A DNA stretch of 11,486 nt. Source: an uncultured Clostridia bacterium (GTDB lineage: Bacteria; Bacillota; Clostridia; Oscillospirales; Ruminococcaceae). The notes beneath the pieces were generated by a model that saw nothing but the letters and a program-made list of their open reading frames with translations, was not told where the DNA came from and searched no databases. Positions 5,152 to 11,486 of this stretch are shown here, in pieces. The first letter of the stretch is position 1, and each line of letters begins with the position of its first letter. Where the stretch lies: assembly GCA_945910715.1 (NCBI GenBank), contig CAMDZU010000017.1, forward strand, positions 1 through 11,486. Direction: 5' to 3'. The translations under genes were made by a program, and so were the position numbers.

Positions 5152-7059
5152 ATGGCAAAAAAACAATTCAAGGCTGAATCCAAAAAGCTGCTTGAAATGA
5201 TGATCAACTCCATTTACACTCACAAGGAAATTTTCCTCCGTGAGCTTATTTCAAACGCAAGCGACGCAATGGACAAGCTGTATTACAAATCCCTTACCGA
5301 AAATCTGGGTCTTTCGAGAGATGATTTTCAGATTACAATAAAGCCCGATTCGGTAAACAGAACAATCACAATCACCGATACGGGTATCGGCATGAACAAG
5401 GAAGAGCTTGAAAACAACCTTGGCGTTATTGCACAGTCCGGCTCCTTCAAATTCAAGCAGGACACCGCAAACGAGGAAAAGAACGAGGACATTTCCGTTA
5501 TCGGTCAGTTCGGCGTCGGCTTCTATTCCGCATTTATGGTATCAAGCAAGGTTACCGTAAAATCAAAGGCTTACGGCTCGGACGAGGCGTTTTTGTGGAC
5601 CTCCGAGGGGGTTGACGGTTACACCGTTGAGCCTTGCGAAAAGGACGGCTACGGCACGGAAATTACTCTTTATATAAAGGAAAGCACCGAGGACGAGGAT
5701 TACGACGACTTTATGGAGGAGTTCAAGATAAAGTCCCTCATCAAGAAGTATTCCGACTATATCCGTTATCCTATCAGAATGGAATGTACCAAGAGAAAGC
5801 CTGTTGAAAAGTCCGAGGAGGACAAGGACAGCGAAACCAAGTACGAGGAAGTCAAGGAAGTTGAAACCCTCAACAGCATGGTTCCAATCTGGAAAAAGAA
5901 TAAATCCGAGCTTAAGGACGAGGACTACAACGCTTTCTACAAGGAAAAGTTCTACGATTACAGCGATCCCCTTGCTCATATCCACTCCAAGACAGAGGGA
6001 ACCGCAACCTACTCCGCCCTTATGTTCATTCCGAAAAAAGCGCCCTTCGACTACTATTCAAAGGACTACGAAAAGGGACTTCAGCTTTATTCAAGAGGCG
6101 TGCTGATTATGGACAAGTGCTCCGACCTGCTGCCCGACTATTTCAGCTTTGTAAAGGGTCTTGTTGACAGCGAGGACTTATCCCTCAACATCAGCCGTGA
6201 AACCCTCCAGCACGACAGACAGCTTAAGCTTATGGCAAAGAGCATTGAACGTACAATCAAGAACGAGCTTAAGAAAATGCTGAACAACGACCGTGAAAAG
6301 TACGAGGAATTCTGGAAGAATTTCGGACTCCAGATAAAATTCGGCATTTACAACGGCTACGGCACAAACAAGGAAACCCTGCAGGATTTACTGCTGTTCT
6401 ATTCATCAACCGAGAAAAAGCTTGTTACTCTCGAGGAATACGTCGAGCGTATGAAGGAGGAGCAGAAGTACATTTACTTTGCAAGCGGCGAAACCGTTGA
6501 GAAAATCGACTCTCTGCCCCAGACCGAAATTGTTAAGGAAAAGGGCTATGAAATCCTTTACCTTACGGACAACGTTGACGAGTTTGCTCTGCAGATGATG
6601 GTTGAATACAACGACAAGCAGTTCAAGTCCATTCAGTCCGGCGACCTTGACCTTGAATCCGAGGAGGAAAAGAAGGAAAACAAGGAAAAGAGCGAGGAAA
6701 ACAAGGAAATGTTCGAGGTTATGAAAGAGGCTCTCGGCGACAAGGTTTCCGCAGTACGTCTTTCCACCCGTCTGAAAACACACCCCGTCTGCCTTACCAG
6801 CGACGGCGCAATTTCAATCGAAATGGAAAAGGTGCTTAGCACAATGCCCTCGGGCAGCAAGCCAAAGGCTGACAAGGTGCTTGAAATCAACGCAAATCAC
6901 CCCATTTTCGATAAGCTGCAGTTCCTGTTCGACAACGACAAGGAGCAGCTTAAGCTGTACGCCGACCTGCTTTACACCCAGGCATTGCTTATTGAGGGAA
7001 TCAGCATTGAAAACCCTGTTGATTTCTCGAATAAGATGTGCGAGTTAATGACGAAATAA
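5152..7059 (+). CDS. htpG: Molecular chaperone HtpG (bacterial Hsp90)
   Basis: The protein has 635 residues, close to Escherichia coli HtpG. It is a cytoplasmic ATP-driven dimeric chaperone. The N-terminal GHKL ATPase domain carries ELISNASDA (31-39, with the catalytic Glu31 and Mg-binding Asn35), DTGIGM (76-81) and [11 protein letters not shown] (118-128). A charged linker lies around 215-240. The middle domain has the [11 protein letters not shown] segment (its Arg contacts the ATP phosphate). A Glu/Lys-rich stretch (about 500-520) precedes the C-terminal dimerisation domain. There is no MEEVD tail, as expected in bacteria. The ATG at 5152 is preceded by GAAAGG (5136-5141). An in-frame ATG at 5074 overlaps the -10 box and cannot be the start. 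It is transcribed alone from a CIRCE-controlled promoter and ends at its own terminator. Confidence 0.97.
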   Translation: MAKKQFKAESKKLLEMMINSIYTHKEIFLRELISNASDAMDKLYYKSLTENLGLSRDDFQITIKPDSVNRTITITDTGIGMNKEELENNLGVIAQSGSFKFKQDTANEEKNEDISVIGQFGVGFYSAFMVSSKVTVKSKAYGSDEAFLWTSEGVDGYTVEPCEKDGYGTEITLYIKESTEDEDYDDFMEEFKIKSLIKKYSDYIRYPIRMECTKRKPVEKSEEDKDSETKYEEVKEVETLNSMVPIWKKNKSELKDEDYNAFYKEKFYDYSDPLAHIHSKTEGTATYSALMFIPKKAPFDYYSKDYEKGLQLYSRGVLIMDKCSDLLPDYFSFVKGLVDSEDLSLNISRETLQHDRQLKLMAKSIERTIKNELKKMLNNDREKYEEFWKNFGLQIKFGIYNGYGTNKETLQDLLLFYSSTEKKLVTLEEYVERMKEEQKYIYFASGETVEKIDSLPQTEIVKEKGYEILYLTDNVDEFALQMMVEYNDKQFKSIQSGDLDLESEEEKKENKEKSEENKEMFEVMKEALGDKVSAVRLSTRLKTHPVCLTSDGAISIEMEKVLSTMPSGSKPKADKVLEINANHPIFDKLQFLFDNDKEQLKLYADLLYTQALLIEGISIENPVDFSNKMCELMTK

Positions 7060-7065
7060 AAAATT

Positions 7066-7101
7066 GACCTGAGAGGATTTAATTTCTTCTCAGGTCTTTT
7101 T
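7066..7101. terminator. Bidirectional terminator after htpG
   Basis: A perfect 9-bp stem GACCTGAGA/TCTCAGGTC (7066-7074 with 7088-7096) with a 13-nt loop is followed by TTTTT. On the other strand it is followed by CAATTTTTT, so it also serves the convergent gene ending at 7124. Confidence 0.85.
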
Positions 7102-7123
7102 CATTAAAATGTCAAACCTATTT

Positions 7124-7573
7124 TCACCATATCAGGTTGTATTTCTTTATTTCCTTTTTTTCAGAGCATTCCCTTATCACCCAACTCAAAAGCTTTTCAT
7201 AAGCAGGGCTTTTCTGCTCTTCAAATGTTACATCCAAGTAATTTCTGATTAAAGGGTTGCCGCTTTCGTTCATACAGACAAATTCATACCACCAGCCATC
7301 CCGATAACCATTATTATCCAAATTCCACCCTGATATATCTCTTGCTTTTTCAAAATCCTCCCATTTTATCAAAGGCAGCAATTTATCCATTTTTTGACTT
7401 AACTTGTATCCGAAAACATCAATAACGCTGCCTGTTTTATTCAGAATTTCAATTTTTAATTCTTTCCGATACATATCAGCAGATATTCTCTGTATATAAT
7501 CGCTTGTATGGGCATAGTCATATTTGCAATAAAAAAATTTGCATATATAATCTTTTTCATTAAATATATCCAT
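7124..7573 (-). CDS. A+T-rich orphan protein, family not recognised
   Basis: The protein has 149 residues, is soluble, has no signal peptide, and is rich in Tyr, Trp, Lys and Glu. Visible blocks are KELKIEILNKTGSVIDVFGY, KWEDFEKARDISGWNLD and YRDGWWYEFVCMNESG. The gene is real by its strong ribosome binding site (GAGGAG, 7579-7584, 5 nt from the ATG). It lies wholly between terminators. Its base composition and codons are clearly more A+T-rich than htpG on one side and the CofE-like gene on the other, which suggests recent acquisition. Small, acidic/aromatic single-domain proteins of this look are often immunity proteins of polymorphic toxin systems, but no toxin gene is adjacent and I cannot match a family, so that is only a guess. 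TATAAA boxes at about 7606-7620 may form its promoter. Confidence 0.75.
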   Translation of the reverse strand: MDIFNEKDYICKFFYCKYDYAHTSDYIQRISADMYRKELKIEILNKTGSVIDVFGYKLSQKMDKLLPLIKWEDFEKARDISGWNLDNNGYRDGWWYEFVCMNESGNPLIRNYLDVTFEEQKSPAYEKLLSWVIRECSEKKEIKKYNLIW

Positions 7574-7623
7574 TTTTGCTCCTCGAATATACTTTTCGGA
7601 TATTTATAAGCTGATTTATAAGC

Positions 7624-7658
7624 AAAAAGCCGCCTTTGTCCCTTACAAAAGCGGCTTT
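7624..7658 (-). terminator. Intrinsic terminator of the CofE-like gene
   Basis: A 14-bp stem with one non-canonical position (7626-7639 with 7645-7658) and a 5-nt loop, 22 bp after the stop at 7680. On the minus strand it runs into TTTTTGC. It separates the CofE-like gene from the A+T-rich orphan downstream. Confidence 0.88.
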
Positions 7659-7679
7659 GCAACACCTGATGTTTTGCTG

Positions 7680-8390
7680 TTATTCTCCCTTTTCAACCTT
7701 TCTCACAATTGAAATAGGCGTCTGCTGTGCGCACTGGTCGTGGGGGTTATCCGCAAAGGCCTGCGAGCCGAATGCGTCGGGAATTTCCTTGCGGCTTTTG
7801 CCAAGCACGTTTGCCGCAATGTCGTTGGCGTCGATAATAATAACGTCGCAGCCTGTGTGCTTCATCAGCCGCTCTGCAACCTCGTTGGGCTTGTCGGGCG
7901 CCATTTTCGCATAGTTGTTATAAGGCGGAATTGTGTAGTCGCACGGACCGTCGATTGCTCTTGCTTTCATACCGCAGATGTTGTAGAAAATGCCTCTCTT
8001 GCCGAAAAGCTTGCCTACTGCGGAGCAGGCGGCGGCAAACAGGATTTTTGGTCTGCCCACCTCTCTTATGCAAAGCTCCATTGTGGCAGGAGCGCCGATA
8101 CCGATACCGTAATCGGGCTTATATACGAAATGAACAAGGAACTTTGCAAGGCGTGAAACCTTGATTTCATCAACCCTGAAAGCACGTCCCTGGGTAATTG
8201 CAACAATCTTTTCCGAAATGAAAATTGTGTCCCCCTCCTGCAGATAGGGAACAACGTACTTGTCCAGCACGTCCTCCAGCACGTCCTCCTTCATAATAAC
8301 GTGAGTTCTGATCGGGTATCTTGCAAAGGTGCCGTAATCTGTGTCTATTGTAAGGTTTTTGCCCTCGTTTGGCTGAAAAGGCATTTCCAT
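7680..8390 (-). CDS. CofE-like coenzyme F420-0:L-glutamate ligase family protein
   Basis: The protein has 236 residues and no signal peptide. GDTIFISEKIVAITQGR (53-69) matches the conserved start of the F420_ligase fold. YGIGIGAPATMELCIREVG (94-112), SAVGKLFGKRGIFY (123-136), RAIDGP (144-149) and IIDANDIAANVLGKS (185-199) are further family blocks. CofE proper adds glutamate to coenzyme F420-0 in archaea and actinobacteria, using GTP. Clostridia of this kind are not expected to make F420, so the substrate here is probably different; no other F420 gene is in the window. The start is supported by AGGAAGGAAG about 8 nt upstream. The gene is monocistronic with its own promoter and terminator and is divergent from the PLP-enzyme gene, which hints at shared control but does not prove a shared pathway. 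Confidence 0.8.
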   Translation of the reverse strand: MEMPFQPNEGKNLTIDTDYGTFARYPIRTHVIMKEDVLEDVLDKYVVPYLQEGDTIFISEKIVAITQGRAFRVDEIKVSRLAKFLVHFVYKPDYGIGIGAPATMELCIREVGRPKILFAAACSAVGKLFGKRGIFYNICGMKARAIDGPCDYTIPPYNNYAKMAPDKPNEVAERLMKHTGCDVIIIDANDIAANVLGKSRKEIPDAFGSQAFADNPHDQCAQQTPISIVRKVEKGE

Positions 8391-8431
8391 AGTTTTTTCT
8401 TCCTTCCTCTTGTTTTTGTCAACACATTGTT

Positions 8432-8460
8432 ATTATATCACTCGCAAGGGCTTTAGTCAA
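8432..8460 (-). promoter_or_regulatory. Promoter of the CofE-like gene
   Basis: On the minus strand TTGACT (8455-8460), a 17-bp spacer and a perfect TATAAT (8432-8437). It lies back to back with the promoter at 8470-8498, with only 9 bp between their -35 boxes. Confidence 0.85.
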
Positions 8461-8469
8461 CCGAAAACT

Positions 8470-8498
8470 TTGCAAAAAGGGGACAAATATGCTATAAT
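8470..8498 (+). promoter_or_regulatory. Promoter of the PLP-enzyme gene
   Basis: TTGCAA (8470-8475), a 17-bp spacer and a perfect TATAAT (8493-8498). The predicted start is near 8505, which leaves a leader of only about 12 nt that carries the GGAGG ribosome binding site. Confidence 0.8.
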
Positions 8499-8516
8499 AA
8501 TTGTATGGAGGACGAT

Positions 8517-9797
8517 ATGAACACACCAATACACGATTTTCTTCTGCGCTATGCCAATTGGAATATGCTCCGCTGTCACATGCCCGGGGCAAAGGGCATA
8601 GCCTATCCATACGATATAACCGAAATTGAGGGAGCGGACAGCCTTTACGAAAGCAGCGGCATTATTGCGGAAAGCGAGAGAAACGCCGCACGGCTTTTCG
8701 GTGCGGAAAAAACTCTGTTTTCCTGCAGCGGCAGCACTCTTGCCATACAGACAATGATTGCTCTTGCAAAGGCGAAAACGGGCAAAAACCGCATTGCCGC
8801 TTCAAGATACGCTCACAAAAGCCTTGTTTCCGCCGCAATAACTCTGGGAATGGACATTGACTGGATTTACCCCGAGGAGTATCTGTCAGCCGAAATATCC
8901 CCAAGTGCCGTTGAAAAGGCGATTACCGAAGATACGGCGGCGGTATTTTTGAACAGTATCGACTATTACGGCGGAATGTGCGATATAAGGGCGGTTTCCG
9001 CCGTGTGCAAGGCTCATAATATACTGCTCCTTGCGGACAACGCTCACGGGGCTTACCTTGTTTTTACCGATAACCACCCCATAAAAAACGGCGCAGACAT
9101 GACCGCCGATTCCGCCCACAAGACTCTGCCCTGCATTACTGGGGGCGCTTATCTTCATATAGGAAACAGGGATTTTGCTATGCGTTCAAAGGAAATAATG
9201 GCGCTTTACGGCACTTCAAGCCCCTCTTACCTTATTCTTGACAGCCTTGACCTTTGCAATAGGCATATTGCGGAGGAAATGGCAAAGGCGGAAAGAGCCT
9301 TTAACGCTGTTTCGGCACTGAAGGAAAAGCTTTTGGCAAAGGGCTTTTCCCTTAAAAAAAGCGACCTTATGAGAGTTACGGTAAACGCCTGTGAAATGGG
9401 AATGAGCGGCTTTGAATTAGCGGAAAAGCTCCGTGAAAAGAACGTTGAATGTGAAATGTCAGACCACAATTGTGTAATTTTTCTTTTCTCCACAATAACC
9501 GAAGAAAAGGATACGGAGCGGCTTTTTGATGCGCTGACGTCAGTTCCGCAGAGAAAACCCGCTGCTCCCTTTGAAGTACCTGTCCTTGCGCCCAAAAAGG
9601 CAATGCCGCCCCGAGAAGCCTTTTTCCGCAATGTGACCCTTACCCCTGTTTCAGAGGCTGTGGGAAAAATCTGCGGCGGAATTTACGCCCCCTGTCCCCC
9701 CTGCGTGCCCCTTGTAATGCCGGGAGAAATAATAGACGGGCAATGTTCGGAGGTATTAAGGCGGTACGGCTGTGAATATATTGAAACGGTTTTGTAA
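8517..9797 (+). CDS. Orn/Lys/Arg decarboxylase-family PLP enzyme (YaaO-like)
   Basis: The protein has 426 residues, an aminotransferase fold type I protein of the Orn/Lys/Arg decarboxylase group. CHMPGAKG (20-27) replaces the usual HMPGHKG. SGSTLAIQTM (71-80) forms the phosphate-binding turn. ADNAHGAY (173-180) supplies the Asp and His that hold the pyridine ring. SAHKT (199-203) contains the PLP lysine, K202. Near the end PPCVPLVMPGE (394-404) replaces the usual PPGIPxxxPGE substrate-site motif. Relatives decarboxylate arginine, lysine or ornithine to polyamines, but these substitutions make the substrate uncertain. The start at 8517 is chosen because GGAGG lies 5 nt upstream. An ATG at 8505 falls on the predicted transcription start and overlaps this box. 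It stands where yaaO stands next to the tmk-darA-holB cluster of Bacillus subtilis. Confidence 0.88.
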   Translation: MNTPIHDFLLRYANWNMLRCHMPGAKGIAYPYDITEIEGADSLYESSGIIAESERNAARLFGAEKTLFSCSGSTLAIQTMIALAKAKTGKNRIAASRYAHKSLVSAAITLGMDIDWIYPEEYLSAEISPSAVEKAITEDTAAVFLNSIDYYGGMCDIRAVSAVCKAHNILLLADNAHGAYLVFTDNHPIKNGADMTADSAHKTLPCITGGAYLHIGNRDFAMRSKEIMALYGTSSPSYLILDSLDLCNRHIAEEMAKAERAFNAVSALKEKLLAKGFSLKKSDLMRVTVNACEMGMSGFELAEKLREKNVECEMSDHNCVIFLFSTITEEKDTERLFDALTSVPQRKPAAPFEVPVLAPKKAMPPREAFFRNVTLTPVSEAVGKICGGIYAPCPPCVPLVMPGEIIDGQCSEVLRRYGCEYIETVL

Positions 9798-9815
9798 GGG
9801 GTTTAAAAATTTTTA

Positions 9816-9844
9816 TTTACATTCCGCCTTTTATATGGTAAAAT
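9816..9844 (+). promoter_or_regulatory. Promoter of the darA-holB-ricT operon
   Basis: TTTACA (9816-9821), a 17-bp spacer and TAAAAT (9839-9844), just after the stop of the PLP-enzyme gene. No terminator hairpin was seen in the 9798-9884 gap, so read-through from upstream is also likely. Confidence 0.65.
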
Positions 9845-9884
9845 AGTATAAAAACAAGTTTACGCTGGAAAGGAACGGCACATT

Positions 9885-10208
9885 ATGAAGCTTATATATG
9901 CGATAATCAACAATGACGATTCTCACTCCGTTTCAACGGCTCTCACAAAAAGCGGATACACAGCCACAAAGCTTGCCTCAACAGGCGGCTTTCTTATGGC
10001 GGGAAACACAACCTTTCTGATTTGCTCGGACAATGACAAGGTTGACAACATTATAGACATTATCCGTGAACACTCCCACAAGCGCAAGCAGTTTGTTCCC
10101 TCGGCGGCAACCTACGGAGTAGGCAGCTACACCAGCTTTCCCGTTGAGGTAAGCGTGGGCGGCGCAACAATTTTCGTTACGGATATAGAACGCTTTGAGA
10201 AGGTATAA
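9885..10208 (+). CDS. darA: Cyclic-di-AMP receptor, PII-like (DarA/PstA/YaaQ)
   Basis: The protein has 107 residues, versus 109 in Bacillus subtilis. The family forms PII-like trimers that bind cyclic di-AMP. The diagnostic blocks are KLASTGGFLMAGNTTFLI (29-46) and PVEVSVGGATIFV (86-98), which line the nucleotide pocket. Loops between the strands (about 47-70 and 72-85) have the usual length. The downstream target of DarA is not settled in the literature. GGAAAGGAA at 9867-9875 is the ribosome binding site. The gene directly precedes holB, the conserved arrangement in Firmicutes, although yaaR, which separates them in Bacillus, is missing here. Confidence 0.96.
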   Translation: MKLIYAIINNDDSHSVSTALTKSGYTATKLASTGGFLMAGNTTFLICSDNDKVDNIIDIIREHSHKRKQFVPSAATYGVGSYTSFPVEVSVGGATIFVTDIERFEKV

Positions 10209-11177
10209 ATGAAGCTTTACGGCAAAGATAAACTAACGGAGCGCCTTGCTGAATTTGCGGAGTCGGGCCGTTTTCCCCACGCAATTCTTTTTTCGGGGGA
10301 CAAGGGCACAGGCAAAAGCGTAATGGCGAAATATACGGCAAAGCTGTTCCTCTGCGAAAAAAAGGGCGGTATTCCCTGTGATATGTGCGCCGCCTGTCAC
10401 AAGGCGGAAAAGAACATTCACCCCGACCTTATAGACGTGCTGTCGGAAATGCCAAGGGAAAAATACGCTGTAACCGAGTTAAGGAAGCTGCTTGCAGAGG
10501 GAATAATAAAGCCCAATGACGGAGATGTTAAGGTATATGTTTTCCGTGAGGCGGAAACAATGAATGATACCTGTCAGAACGCATTGTTAAAATTCATTGA
10601 GGAGCCCTCCGACTTCAACCGCTTTGTTTTCACCGCAGATTCCGTTGGCGCAATTCTGCCTACAATACTTTCAAGAGTTGTCACAATTCCAATGCCCCCA
10701 TGCGGCGAAAAGGAATGCAGGGCCGCTCTTATCGACAGCGGAATACCCCAAAGCAAGGCGGATGAGCTTGTTGCCGGTTTCGGCGCAAATATAGGGAAAT
10801 GCCTTGACGCTTACGGCAATGAAACGGAAATGCAGGTTGTTGAAATTGTAAAGGCAATTTCACAGGGGCTTGCGGAGAAAAACGAGTTTAAAACCGCCGC
10901 CGCCTTTGCAAGGCTTTCAAACCGTGATTTGCAGCAGAAGGCTTTGCCCCTTTTGCTTAAGGTTTTCCGTGACGGTATGGTTTATACGGCAGGACTTGAC
11001 AGCTTTGACTCTCCTTGCAGAGAGCAGGCGGTAATGCTTGCAAGGAGCGTTCCCCTGAAAAGACTGGACCTTGGGGCAAGGGAAATTCAGACCTTTATTG
11101 AGCGGCAGAGCTTAAACCCAAATGTACAGCTTGCCTGTGCGGTTTACGCAAGCAGACTGTGCGAACTTATTCTATAG
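10209..11177 (+). CDS. holB: DNA polymerase III subunit delta prime
   Basis: The protein has 322 residues, a clamp-loader AAA+ subunit that works with DnaX and the delta subunit to load the sliding clamp. Walker A is GDKGTGKS (30-37). A zinc module uses C49, C57, C60 and C63. The Walker B position reads VYVFREAETMN (109-119) without the leading acidic pair, as is common in Firmicute delta prime subunits. NALLKFIEEPSD (124-135) and LSRVV (154-158, with the arginine finger R156) are typical. The C-terminal third is the helical collar domain. The ATG starts on the base after the darA stop (10206-10208), with GAGAAGG at 10197-10203 inside darA, so translation is probably coupled. It lies 26 bp before ricT. 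Confidence 0.95.
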   Translation: MKLYGKDKLTERLAEFAESGRFPHAILFSGDKGTGKSVMAKYTAKLFLCEKKGGIPCDMCAACHKAEKNIHPDLIDVLSEMPREKYAVTELRKLLAEGIIKPNDGDVKVYVFREAETMNDTCQNALLKFIEEPSDFNRFVFTADSVGAILPTILSRVVTIPMPPCGEKECRAALIDSGIPQSKADELVAGFGANIGKCLDAYGNETEMQVVEIVKAISQGLAEKNEFKTAAAFARLSNRDLQQKALPLLLKVFRDGMVYTAGLDSFDSPCREQAVMLARSVPLKRLDLGAREIQTFIERQSLNPNVQLACAVYASRLCELIL

Positions 11178-11203
11178 AAAATACAGAAAGAAGCAGGAAA
11201 ATA

Positions 11204-11486
11204 ATGATAGAAGTTATAGGCGTCCGTTTCAAAGAGGTGGGAAAGATTTATTATTTCTCCCCGAACGGACAGAAAATCGAAGAAGGCACAAAGGTAATTG
11301 TTGAAACGGCAAGAGGCGTTGAGTGCGGAGATGTTGTTATTTCAAACAGGGAAATTCCCGACAACAACATTGTTTCTCCCTTAAAGCCAATCATCAGAAT
11401 TGCCACCAAAGCCGACCTTAAGGTAATCGAAAACAACAAGCAGCGTGAAGCGGACATAATGAAGGTATTTATTCAGAAAATTGCCG
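11204..11486 (+). CDS. ricT: PSP1-domain protein RicT/YaaT (3' truncated by window)
   Basis: The first 94 codons are visible and run off the right edge. The opening MIEVIGVRFKEVGKIYYFSP, followed by VIVETARGVECGDVV, is characteristic of YaaT/RicT. In Bacillus subtilis RicT joins RicA and RicF in a complex needed for RNase Y-dependent mRNA processing, sporulation and competence. The cysteines that bind its iron-sulfur cluster lie beyond the window and cannot be checked. AGGAAA at 11195-11200 gives a short but workable spacing. It is the third gene of the darA operon, the same neighbour order as in Bacillus. Confidence 0.95.
   Translation, partial: MIEVIGVRFKEVGKIYYFSPNGQKIEEGTKVIVETARGVECGDVVISNREIPDNNIVSPLKPIIRIATKADLKVIENNKQREADIMKVFIQKIA

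Noticed and set aside
6406..6783. 125-codon minus-strand frame within htpG
   Set aside because: It is the hydrophobic mirror of the Glu/Lys-rich htpG coding sequence; there is no separate support.
8505..8516. Upstream ATG of the PLP-enzyme gene
   Set aside because: It falls on the predicted transcription start and overlaps the GGAGG box that serves the ATG at 8517.

Overview
The window looks like chromosomal DNA of a Gram-positive Clostridia-type Firmicute, probably a gut Oscillospiraceae/Ruminococcus-like organism. This is inferred from the moderate G+C content, the strong GGAGG-type ribosome binding sites, the TTGACA/TATAAT promoters, a CIRCE heat-shock operator, lipoproteins with Gram-positive-style lipoboxes, and a darA-holB-ricT cluster as in Bacillus. 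No rRNA, tRNA, CRISPR array or intact insertion sequence was seen.

Layout. At 1-222 there is the last 17 codons of a plus-strand gene, its terminator, a duplicated dyad element, and the terminator of the next gene. At 223-1542 (minus) lies a PpiC/PrsA-like lipoprotein. It is divergent from a BMP/PnrA-type solute-binding lipoprotein at 1818-3053 (plus), whose N-terminus carries six in-frame 15-bp repeats (xSDGx). A shared terminator separates that gene from a minus-strand pair: an unrecognised charged protein (3104-3640) and a short GT2-type glycosyltransferase with a disrupted DXD site (3726-4394).

A 680-bp stretch without a convincing protein gene follows (4395-5073). It holds several dyads, a near-consensus promoter at 4716-4744 and, downstream of it, no ATG on the plus strand until 5074. 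It ends in a 16-bp hairpin with a UUCG loop that pairs fully only as plus-strand RNA. This is my best candidate for something undescribed: a small structured RNA just upstream of htpG.

htpG (Hsp90, 5152-7059) has a consensus sigma-A promoter and a perfect CIRCE operator, so HrcA control is very likely. Convergent to it are an A+T-rich orphan gene (7124-7573) and, upstream of that on the same strand, a CofE-like gamma-glutamyl ligase homologue (7680-8390). The latter shares a divergent promoter region with an Orn/Lys/Arg decarboxylase-fold PLP enzyme (8517-9797).

The right end is the conserved Firmicute block yaaO-like, darA (cyclic-di-AMP PII-like receptor), holB (DNA polymerase III delta prime) and ricT (PSP1 domain, cut by the window edge). 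tmk and yaaR, present at this position in Bacillus subtilis, are absent. darA has its own promoter, and holB starts on the base after the darA stop, so darA, holB and ricT probably form one operon.
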